From the NCBI RefSeq assembly GCF_007970185.1, contig NZ_CP042431.1, positions 6,138,001 to 6,202,000 on the forward strand: a DNA stretch of 64,000 nt. The letters run 5' to 3'. The position numbers and the translations under genes were made by a program. The notes beneath the pieces were generated by a model. It made no database searches. It saw only the letters and a list, made by a program, of their open reading frames with translations, and had not been told where the DNA came from. This document shows positions 27,852-35,686 of this stretch, piece after piece. Within the stretch, counting starts at the first letter, position 1; each line of letters opens with the position of its first letter. Source of the stretch: Pseudobacter ginsenosidimutans (lineage in GTDB: Bacteria > Bacteroidota > Bacteroidia > Chitinophagales > Chitinophagaceae).

Positions 27852-28763
27852 GTGAACCTGTCAAACATCCGTCACATGAGAAAGATGCATTACGGCTTTA
27901 TTCAGGCCATCCTTTTCGCGTTTTCGTTTATTACATTTTCCTGCCAATCACCTCAGGAAGACTCTATTATCAACTATCCCTCTCCGTTACCAGACAGCAC
28001 AGCCCTCAAATCATTACCAGGCATTGTTTCCAAAGAGGGGCTCGACTTCAACGCCGCATTCTCTCCCGATGGCAAAAGCTTGTTTTTTTCCCGTTCCGGA
28101 CATGGTAAATACCTGATCATGGAAAGCCGGTATGATAGCGGCCGCTGGCATGAGCCAGTTATCTCTCCTGCTTTCGATACAATGTTCTCCAACACCGATC
28201 CATTCTTTACTGCAGATGGCGCGTTGTATTTCATTTCCAACAGGCCAGCCAGTACAACGGATACAACCAGGGATTATGACATTTACAAAATGGCGAAGCA
28301 AAACGATCAGTGGCTGGCTCCGGAGCGTTTGCATGCCATCAACTCAGACAGCACCGAATACTATGTATCCCTTGCCAGGAACGGCAATATCTATTTCGCG
28401 TCCTATCGTGATGGCAACCTGGATCTCTACAGCAGTAAAATGGAAAAAGGAAATTATCAAAACCCTGTCAGCCTGGGCCCCGTGATCAATTCCGCTTCCG
28501 ATGAGCATGATCCGCTGATTGCACCTGACGAAAGCTACCTGATCTTCACTTCCACCAGGCCCGGAGGCGCCGGAGAAGCCGATCTCTACATTGCGCATAA
28601 AAAAGATAAGGCCTGGCAAAGGCCAAAGAATATGGGTGGCGGAATAAACACTGCAACCTATGAATACTGCCCCAACCTCTCCCCTAATGGAAAATACTTT
28701 TTATTCAGCAGCGAATACGATGTGAAGTGGATTTCAGCTGATGTTTTGAAAACCTACCAATAA
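27852..28763 (+). CDS. PD40 / TolB-like beta-propeller lipoprotein
   Basis: 303 residues. The leader ends in FSFITFSCQSPQED, a lipobox. The body carries WD40-like PD40 repeats: FNAAFSPDGKSLFFSRSG, TDPFFTADGALYFISNRP, DEHDPLIAPDESYLIFTSTRPGG, YEYCPNLSPNGKYFLFSS. Such proteins are periplasmic or surface beta-propellers, often annotated as TolB-like; no peptidase domain follows here. The downstream hairpin and the convergent S41 gene suggest a stand-alone gene. The start MNLSN could instead be the MRKMHYGF seven codons later, which gives a more typical lipoprotein leader. Confidence 0.85.
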   Translation: MNLSNIRHMRKMHYGFIQAILFAFSFITFSCQSPQEDSIINYPSPLPDSTALKSLPGIVSKEGLDFNAAFSPDGKSLFFSRSGHGKYLIMESRYDSGRWHEPVISPAFDTMFSNTDPFFTADGALYFISNRPASTTDTTRDYDIYKMAKQNDQWLAPERLHAINSDSTEYYVSLARNGNIYFASYRDGNLDLYSSKMEKGNYQNPVSLGPVINSASDEHDPLIAPDESYLIFTSTRPGGAGEADLYIAHKKDKAWQRPKNMGGGINTATYEYCPNLSPNGKYFLFSSEYDVKWISADVLKTYQ

Positions 28764-28769
28764 TGCAAA

Positions 28770-28789
28770 AGGGCAGCAAGCGCTGCCCT
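28770..28789 (+). terminator. Hairpin between convergent genes
   Basis: An 8-bp perfect stem AGGGCAGC / GCTGCCCT with loop AAGC, 7 bases after the PD40 gene stop; a short T-run (TTTT) follows at 28797. It separates the convergent PD40 and S41 genes. Confidence 0.6.
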
Positions 28790-28841
28790 CTGCATCTTTT
28801 CAAACATTCAAGAACAATACAACAAGAGAGACGGATTGTTA

Positions 28842-30323
28842 TTATTTACCTTGTTTGATCAGCTCCATAGTGTAGCTTAATTCAGGATCCTGTGTTTGCT
28901 GCAGGTAAGTAATAAACTTGTCCATCGGTACTTCTTTATCAGGTAAAATACCGCGGCCATTGTCTGATTGAGAATTGAAGAAATACAATTCAGACATCGG
29001 CACGGTAAGTACAGATTTTGTTTTAGGCAGTGTATAGGTCAGGAACCAGGCTGCTGTAGTGGCATTTTCGCCGCTGCCTGTTTCTTTACCGATCACCAGA
29101 CCACGTTTGTTCTTCTGCACCAGCGAAGCGAAATAGGTAGCTGCAGAAACAGTACCACCGCCAGCGAGTACATAGATCTCTCCTTTGAACGCATCCTTAT
29201 CAGGAGGGAAATTCTCCAGTTGTCCTTCTTTCAAACGCGCATTGCCAACATAGAAACCTGTAGTGCTGTCGAGATCAAAACGCTGATACAGGAATTGTTT
29301 ATTGTTGCGGATATCTTCATCGCTCATCTTCCTGCCCTGCGTGGTAGCATGCTCGGGATAGAAAACATCTACATTCTTCGTTCTGTAATTGTACACGTTC
29401 TGGAAAGCTTTTGGAGCCATGAAAGAGAAGAGCAGCGCAGAGATGGCAGGGTTGCCACCACCGTTGTTACGGATATCGATGATCACGTTCTTGTATCCAC
29501 GCTTATTCACTTCCTTGAAGAAAGAGCTGAACTCTTTGTACGCATATGACTCCTGCAGGTTGAAGGAATTCACGGTGAGTGTGCCAGTCTTGTTTTCGTC
29601 GTCATAGCTGCCGTAGATCCAATAAGAGCGGGCCAGTTGGTTCACGGGCAGTACAGCCTGATTGCTGGAATGCACGCCGGGTGAGGCTTGCAGGGAAGCA
29701 ACCGTGATCTTTTTGGCGCCTTTGCTTTTGGCGTCGGCATACTCGATATCGTAACTTTTCGCATAAGGGGTACGGAGGCTGAGCATGGTCTGGAAATTAC
29801 CAGCCACCCTGTCTGTGCCGGTAGTGATGAAACCATCACTGTAGGCGGCAGAAGTGAGAGATTCGATGATCGCCTTGGCGGACTGTTTGTTGATGCTGAG
29901 GATCTCAGTACCAAAAGGCAGCTCGGAGCCTTTGATGTTCACCAGGATCTTTCCTCTTTCGATCACAACGGGAAAAGGAAAGAAACGCAGGTTGCTGATC
30001 ATGTCGCGATTATTATCAGCGGAGAACTGCATATTGGTGTGCACATCTCTTACCAGCTGGATGGGAGAATACTGGAGAATGGAAAAAACATTGTCCTCTT
30101 TTTCCGCCAGCTTCATCAGGGAGTCCACTTTTCTATCGAAATCGGCAGAATCGATGAACTTAAAGGGATTGGGGTGTTGCTTTTTGAGGATGTCCATTGC
30201 CAGGCGGTAATCGGAGATCATGTCCTCTTTTTTGAGCTCAGGCAGCTCTTTGACCTGGGCAGTACTGTTGAGGCCATACACAGCCAGTAAGGCGGTGATG
30301 CCAGTTTTGGAAATAAATTTCAT
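28842..30323 (-). CDS. S41 family peptidase (C-terminal processing peptidase-like)
   Basis: 493 residues with a signal peptide (to about 22, NSTAQ). The S41 core is evident: VIIDIRNNGGGNPAI (280-294), then GEIYVLAGGGTVSAATYFASLV (381-402) with the likely nucleophile Ser393, and GLVIGKETGSGENATTAAWF. The N-terminal 200 residues hold helices typical of the Bacteroidota members; a canonical PDZ domain is not obvious, although FGTEILSINKQSAKAII (138-153) reads like a degenerate PDZ strand-helix. Probably periplasmic or a secreted protease; substrate unknown. It lies between the two cassettes with its own direction unit. Confidence 0.88.
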   Translation of the reverse strand: MKFISKTGITALLAVYGLNSTAQVKELPELKKEDMISDYRLAMDILKKQHPNPFKFIDSADFDRKVDSLMKLAEKEDNVFSILQYSPIQLVRDVHTNMQFSADNNRDMISNLRFFPFPVVIERGKILVNIKGSELPFGTEILSINKQSAKAIIESLTSAAYSDGFITTGTDRVAGNFQTMLSLRTPYAKSYDIEYADAKSKGAKKITVASLQASPGVHSSNQAVLPVNQLARSYWIYGSYDDENKTGTLTVNSFNLQESYAYKEFSSFFKEVNKRGYKNVIIDIRNNGGGNPAISALLFSFMAPKAFQNVYNYRTKNVDVFYPEHATTQGRKMSDEDIRNNKQFLYQRFDLDSTTGFYVGNARLKEGQLENFPPDKDAFKGEIYVLAGGGTVSAATYFASLVQKNKRGLVIGKETGSGENATTAAWFLTYTLPKTKSVLTVPMSELYFFNSQSDNGRGILPDKEVPMDKFITYLQQTQDPELSYTMELIKQGK

Positions 30324-30548
30324 AGCTAATACTTAATTGAGGGCGTTTTTGTTTTTCTGTTTAGTTCGGTTCTAGTTTTTATCGTTCATGAAAGATGAAG
30401 TTTGAAAGTGGTCGCAATATACGACCTGATTCGTACATCAATCTGTTATAAAGACATTAAAATGGCGAAAATGGGTGGGGTGTCTGAAAAAAATATTTTG
30501 GCTAATGCGCCTCATGTACACATTCAGGTCGGGTAAACTACATAAGAA

Positions 30549-30577
30549 AAGGCGCCAGCATTGTTCTGGCGCCTTCC
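30549..30577 (-). terminator. Intrinsic terminator of cassette B
   Basis: A 10-bp perfect stem AAGGCGCCAG / CTGGCGCCTT (30549-30558, 30566-30575), 7-base loop. On the minus strand the T-run TTTTCTT follows. It is 24 bases after the last cassette B stop, placed like the cassette A terminator. Confidence 0.82.
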
Positions 30578-30601
30578 GGACAGGTTTTTGTTTTTCAGGA
30601 C

Positions 30602-32923
30602 TTACTTTCTCTTTCTTCTTATCAGTAAGACAGTTCCGGTAAGCAACAGGAAGCCTGGGATACCATACAAATAAATATACCGGAGTACTCTTGCCGGGTT
30701 CTTCCCGATCGTCAGCTTATTGTCTTTCACTTTTATCCATTTTTTATAAACCGGGTATTCATTATTGACCAGCCAGCTGTAAAGGCCGAGTCCGATCTTG
30801 CCACCCGACTTATATCTGGGCGACATAAAATCGGCATCGCCCATGATCACGATCCTTTGCTCTTTGTTGTTGATCGTGCGGGATAGTTTTACTCCCAGGA
30901 TGTACTCATCCTGCTGTATGTCTCCCTCTCCCGGTGTATAGATGGGAGCAGCAGAATCTGCCACAAATACACCAGTCTCGATCCAGGTGTTTGGATAACC
31001 TGGTAAAGTGAGGATGGGTACGGCCCTGAAACCGGCAGTATCCTTGAAGCTGATGGTAGTATTGCCCGAAAACTCAGCTCCGGCAGGCTCTTTGCCTGTT
31101 TTTTGATACTTCTGCATTAGCATCTCCCTGGCCATGTAATTACCTGTATCGTTCAAAAAGTAGCCAAACTTATGAGCTTCCCGGTTTGGACCGGGACTTA
31201 CGAGTATCCCATTGTTGAGATTCACTCCCAGCTTGTTCAGGATCGGGTTCAGCATTTGTTGTTTGCCCGGTTCCGCATAGAACAGTGCATTGCCCCCTTT
31301 CTCCAGGTAACGAAGGATCGCGTCCTGCTCTGTTGCATCAAGTTTCGACCTCGGGTCTGCAACCACCAGTACACTGGTTTTTGCAGGAATATCCTTGTGC
31401 AGCAAGGAGAGCGTATCAGCATCCATGCCATTATTCACAATGGACACATCTGACGACTGTAAGTTGGCATGCACACCGAATTCTCTTTCACCAAATCTCC
31501 ATGGGCTGCGTTCGTAATGCCCGGTAGTGAAAAATAGCTGAGGTGTATTATTTCTGACCAACCTTCTGAAGGTCCCTGACATTGGAGGTTCTTTTGGCCA
31601 GGCATCCTGGCCCCCATTCGTAAATCGTGCAAATGCTTTCTTGCCTTTATACTCCAGCTCTAACAATGTATTCAGGCTTTGTTCACCGGAAAGATCAACG
31701 AGCTTATTTACTTCCCCCGGCTTCAGAAAATCGTTTACATCAATATTGTTCAGCCTGGCGGTTTGCCGCGCAATGTAATGTATGTCTCTGCCTGGGTATT
31801 TCCTGTAAAGAGAACTATCTCCATTCATGATATCGTAATAGTATACATACTTCCATTTAATGTTGGGATAGAAACGCACATACCTGTCCCAAAACATCCA
31901 GATGTAAGCGTTTCTTGACTTCGGGAGCCCGTATTCTAATTTGTTTCCCAGCAGGTTTGTATACAGGGTGGCCGTTACCGGCGATCCATCCAGTTCTTTG
32001 AGCACAGCCTGTGATGCACTGTCGAGGGTATTGGTTTTTTCTCTTGTTACATCCAGGTAACCGATATAACCTGGTCTTGAAGTAAAATAACCGAGTGTGA
32101 GGATCACCAGGGTCAGGATTGTGTTTCTGTACAGGGCTACCCTCCATGATTTTGACTCCTGCCTGCTTTTCAACCTTATTGCAGTAAAGCCCAGGAAGAG
32201 GATGATGATGAGCAGAAAGTAGCATACATCCCTGGTAGTGATCAGTCCCGCCGTCATATTGCCTGCTCTGCCCGATGGTGAAAGAAACCAGGTGATATCC
32301 CTGATCAGGTCATATTGCTGCCCGATGCTTCCCATCATATTCAGGAAACTGAGCAGCAGAAATGTAGCAATACCTGCCACTACCTGATAACTGGTGATAC
32401 TGGAAACAAACAAACCTATTGCCATCAGGCAGCTTGCGTACAATGTCAGTCCCAGCAGCATGGAGAGATACAAATACATTTCAGCATCATGAACGCAGAA
32501 ATAGCTGGTAAAGAGGATCAGCGCAACAGAAGACATCAACATGAGATTGAACAGGATCAGGCCCAGGTATTTACCCAGCACAATTTCAGTGATGCTCACC
32601 GGAGAAGATCCAAGCAGTTTCATGGTACCAGACTGCTCTTCTCTGTTGATCGTGCCCATGGTTAGCAATGGCACAAAAATGAAAATGTAGAAAAATGCGT
32701 TTAACAGGCTGCCATCAACCATGCTGTATGAGAGCGATGCTTCGGACTCAATCGGTACAATACTGTTCTTTAGTAATAACTCCTGTTCCCTGGCAGAATC
32801 AGTAAGCCTCGATAAGAAACTTGTACAGGAAATAACAAAGAACACTACAAGTATTATCCAGGCGATGGGAGAGTAAAACATGGTCCTCAGTTCAGCTCTC
32901 GCAATCTTGAAAATTATTCTCAT
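30602..32923 (-). CDS. GldF-GldG fusion ABC permease (cassette B, permease 1)
   Basis: 773 residues, identical in length to permease 1 of cassette A. Opens MRIIFKIARAELRTMFYSP; ABC-2 permease region with NREEQSGTMKLLGSSPVSITEIVLGKY; helix TILTLVILTLGYF; GldG-like domain with REKTNTLDSASQAVLKELDGSP and LVVADPRSKLDATEQDAI; last helix and tail LIRRKRK. Shared segments with cassette A permease 1 (YQVVAGIATF, RDITWFLSPSGR, YFTSRPGYIGYLDVTR) mark it as the true counterpart. Last gene of the unit, 58 bases after the MutS-like a stop and followed by a terminator. Confidence 0.88.
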   Translation of the reverse strand: MRIIFKIARAELRTMFYSPIAWIILVVFFVISCTSFLSRLTDSAREQELLLKNSIVPIESEASLSYSMVDGSLLNAFFYIFIFVPLLTMGTINREEQSGTMKLLGSSPVSITEIVLGKYLGLILFNLMLMSSVALILFTSYFCVHDAEMYLYLSMLLGLTLYASCLMAIGLFVSSITSYQVVAGIATFLLLSFLNMMGSIGQQYDLIRDITWFLSPSGRAGNMTAGLITTRDVCYFLLIIILFLGFTAIRLKSRQESKSWRVALYRNTILTLVILTLGYFTSRPGYIGYLDVTREKTNTLDSASQAVLKELDGSPVTATLYTNLLGNKLEYGLPKSRNAYIWMFWDRYVRFYPNIKWKYVYYYDIMNGDSSLYRKYPGRDIHYIARQTARLNNIDVNDFLKPGEVNKLVDLSGEQSLNTLLELEYKGKKAFARFTNGGQDAWPKEPPMSGTFRRLVRNNTPQLFFTTGHYERSPWRFGEREFGVHANLQSSDVSIVNNGMDADTLSLLHKDIPAKTSVLVVADPRSKLDATEQDAILRYLEKGGNALFYAEPGKQQMLNPILNKLGVNLNNGILVSPGPNREAHKFGYFLNDTGNYMAREMLMQKYQKTGKEPAGAEFSGNTTISFKDTAGFRAVPILTLPGYPNTWIETGVFVADSAAPIYTPGEGDIQQDEYILGVKLSRTINNKEQRIVIMGDADFMSPRYKSGGKIGLGLYSWLVNNEYPVYKKWIKVKDNKLTIGKNPARVLRYIYLYGIPGFLLLTGTVLLIRRKRK

Positions 32924-32981
32924 TACGATTTCTATTTAGAATTGATCGAAAAATTAGCGCACCGTGAGTAAATGGAATATC

Positions 32982-34298
32982 CTAATGACCGATCAGTTCG
33001 ATGATGCCTTCATTCCTGATGATCATCATTCCCTGTCTGTCTTCCGTGATCCCTTCTTTCAGACGGTAAGAATATTTGGGCACCCCCATTTCCAATACGG
33101 TGGGCATGTAGTGAAAGCGGATATTCTTCCGGCCTTTAAGCGCCTCTCCTACTTCGATTATATGTGTTGATACAATGAACAGACAGTTCTGGTATTCAGC
33201 AAATGCTTCAGTTACCGCCAGTGTACCGTCATAGGCATCTTTCACATTCGTACCCTTGAACAACTCATCAAACATCAGCAAGAGGTGTTTGCCGGTAGCA
33301 GTAGCATCCGCTGCATTTTTCACCCGCACCACTTCTGCATAAAAATGACTATAGCCGAGTGCAATATTGTCTGCCACGTTGATACTTGAAAAGATACCTT
33401 CCCTTACAGAGAATTCCATACTTACAGCAGCTACCGGAAACCCGATATGGGCGAGGTACATGGAAATACCGATCGTTTTCATCCAGGTGGATTTCCCTGC
33501 CATGTTAGCTCCGGTAAGGAAGACCACATTGCTGTTCTCCTGCATGGAAATGTTGTTGCCAACAGCTCCGTTGATGCAGGGATGCTTCAGGTCTGTTGCC
33601 TGCAGTGTATTGGAATATTTGGGCAGCGCAGTGGCCCAGCTGAATCCTCCTGAAGCTGCCACATTTCCAACGGCGATGTTCACATCCACCTCTGCTATGA
33701 ATTGAAGCACCGTTCTGATCTCCCGGTTGAATTTGTTCTTCAGCAGATGATCGGATTCAGCAATTTTCTTTACGGTGATGTTTGCATAGATATCTGTATC
33801 GATCAGTGCATTAATCCGGGGAGTATCAAGGAGCGATTTTATTTCGGCTGCACGTTGCCTGAATGGTCCTTCCTGCCGGGATAACAACTCAACGATACCC
33901 TGGCATTTTTTGAGGCATACGATGCTTGCCTGCAATCCCTGGATGAGGGATTTATACCGTTCATCGCGGGTGAGAGACGATAATGTTTTTTTCACAAGGA
34001 TATTCACCAGCGTGATCAACGGCCCTTTTTCTCCGGTTACGTCTACGTATTCCTGCATCAATTGCACCTGCTGCGGATCGAAGGGGAATTGCAATTTCGC
34101 CTGCTGGAAAAATTGAAATACAGCAGTCCGGTTGTTGATCTGCTTTTCATCCATCAATGGCGTTTTGAAAAGCTGGTCGAGCAACTGCTCTCCGGACCTT
34201 GTTCTTACCTGGTTGAAGAGTGAATAAACGGAACCCTGGCGGAACTTTCCCATCAGGTTCAACTCTTCCTGGGATTGCCTGTCTATAGTAAAACTCAT
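32982..34298 (-). CDS. MutS-like ATPase 'a' (cassette B)
   Basis: 438 residues from the ATG at 34298 (MSFTIDRQSQEELNLMGKFRQG), which matches the cassette A start; the frame extends to 34361 but that part is a Gly/Pro/His-rich artefact. MutS domain III-like region, then Walker A GANMAGKST, SHFYAEVVRVKNA, Walker B LMFDELFKGTN, switch VSTHIIEVGEAL, and an intact C-terminus VPKYSYRLKEGITEDRQGM...NEGIIELIGH. Mismatch-binding domains are absent. This intact copy is the reference that reveals the single-base loss in cassette A. Confidence 0.87.
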   Translation of the reverse strand: MSFTIDRQSQEELNLMGKFRQGSVYSLFNQVRTRSGEQLLDQLFKTPLMDEKQINNRTAVFQFFQQAKLQFPFDPQQVQLMQEYVDVTGEKGPLITLVNILVKKTLSSLTRDERYKSLIQGLQASIVCLKKCQGIVELLSRQEGPFRQRAAEIKSLLDTPRINALIDTDIYANITVKKIAESDHLLKNKFNREIRTVLQFIAEVDVNIAVGNVAASGGFSWATALPKYSNTLQATDLKHPCINGAVGNNISMQENSNVVFLTGANMAGKSTWMKTIGISMYLAHIGFPVAAVSMEFSVREGIFSSINVADNIALGYSHFYAEVVRVKNAADATATGKHLLLMFDELFKGTNVKDAYDGTLAVTEAFAEYQNCLFIVSTHIIEVGEALKGRKNIRFHYMPTVLEMGVPKYSYRLKEGITEDRQGMMIIRNEGIIELIGH

Positions 34299-34370
34299 AC
34301 TGTTTGATTTTATTTGCGTGTGGCCCGGCCGCCCGCCGGGAAGCGGGTGACAGCAGCTCACCGGTTATTA

Positions 34371-35663
34371 TCATCCTTTCTTCTTTCCCGTAGCCAGTGT
34401 TTCCAGGATGCCTTCATTGCGGATGATGATCATACCATGGCGATCATCTGTGATGCCTTCTTCCAACGTATATGTATATTCCGGAACAGTTCCATTCATG
34501 CGGGTAGGTAAATAATGGAAACCGATATTGCTTCTTTGTTTCAGTTCTTCCCCCGCTTCAACGATATGAGACGAGATCAGGAACAAACTGGTCTTTTTGC
34601 CTGCAAAAGCATGCGTGATGGTTACAGTGCCTTCGTGCGCATCTTTTACATTCGTTCCCCTGAACAGTTCATCAAACAGCACGAACAGCGACTTACCGGC
34701 GCCCAGTTCTGCCGCCATTTTTTTTACCCGCAGTACTTCTGCATAGAAATGGCTGGCACCGATCCCCAAATTATCCGGCAGGTTGATGGTTGTATAAATA
34801 CCATCCATAACCGAAAACTCCAAATGCCGGGCTGCCACAGGAAATCCCATATGCGCGATGTAAACCGCCGTACTGAATGCACGGAGAAAAGTGGATTTGC
34901 CAGCCATATTTGCCCCGGTAAGGAATACAACCGATTTGCCGGCATGCATCGTCAGATCATTGGGTACAGGCTCTTTCAATTCCGGATGATACACTCCCCT
35001 GACCTTCAAAATATTGCTGGCCCTGGGATGCGCCACCGGAAAAACGAAATTCCTTGCAGTGGCTACCCGCGCAACTGAAATGAATACATCCATCAGGTAG
35101 ATGAAATTCAGCACTGCCGTTACTTTTTCCCTTTCCTTTACCCGGATGAGGATATCAAAAGCTGTGACTGCTCCATAAGAGAGCCGGTTACCGGGTTGTT
35201 CTTTGAGCACCGGTTGCAGTGCAGGATCTTGCAGAAGGGCCAGCATTGCTGAACGCTCCTTTTGCAGTTCTTCTATGCCAACGATGGCTCCCTGTTCTGC
35301 AAAAGATTTTACGGAATGGAACAATCCGATAAAAGCATTTACACCACTGCTTACTTCTTTTTCTCCCAATACAGTTTTTTGTCCATTGCCGGGTTCTTCA
35401 TTGTGAACTATATATTTTTCAACACTGTCGAGCAGCGAAGATTCAAAAGGAAAAATGGTTTTCGCTTTTGCGAAAGCTGCAATCACGGATGCTCTTTCCG
35501 TTATGGCATCTTTATCTGATAAGGGTTGCCGGAACATTTTTTCCAGTAACAACTCCCCTCCTCTTGTGGAGGCATTATTGTAGATATCATAGATGCCATT
35601 GCTTTCTCTCTTGGCGAACAGTCTGAGATCTTCTATTGTCTGGTCATCCGTTTGGAGGAACAT
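34371..35663 (-). CDS. MutS-like ATPase 'b' (cassette B)
   Basis: 430 residues, start MFLQTDDQTIEDLRLFAKRESNG. Same architecture as the cassette A 'b' protein: domain III-like IYDIYNNASTRGGELLLEKMFRQPL, Walker A GANMAGKST, GASHFYAEVLRVKKMAAELGAGKS, Walker B FVLFDELFRGTN, SSHIVEAGEEL, tail YTYTLEEGITDDRHGM...LATGKKKG. The shared tail with the 'a' type (EGITxDRxGMxIIRNEGI) suggests a functional C-terminal element outside the ATPase core. It starts 23 bases after the permease 2 stop. Confidence 0.87.
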   Translation of the reverse strand: MFLQTDDQTIEDLRLFAKRESNGIYDIYNNASTRGGELLLEKMFRQPLSDKDAITERASVIAAFAKAKTIFPFESSLLDSVEKYIVHNEEPGNGQKTVLGEKEVSSGVNAFIGLFHSVKSFAEQGAIVGIEELQKERSAMLALLQDPALQPVLKEQPGNRLSYGAVTAFDILIRVKEREKVTAVLNFIYLMDVFISVARVATARNFVFPVAHPRASNILKVRGVYHPELKEPVPNDLTMHAGKSVVFLTGANMAGKSTFLRAFSTAVYIAHMGFPVAARHLEFSVMDGIYTTINLPDNLGIGASHFYAEVLRVKKMAAELGAGKSLFVLFDELFRGTNVKDAHEGTVTITHAFAGKKTSLFLISSHIVEAGEELKQRSNIGFHYLPTRMNGTVPEYTYTLEEGITDDRHGMIIIRNEGILETLATGKKKG

Positions 35664-35686
35664 TGTTTGATCGGTTTATGATTTTA

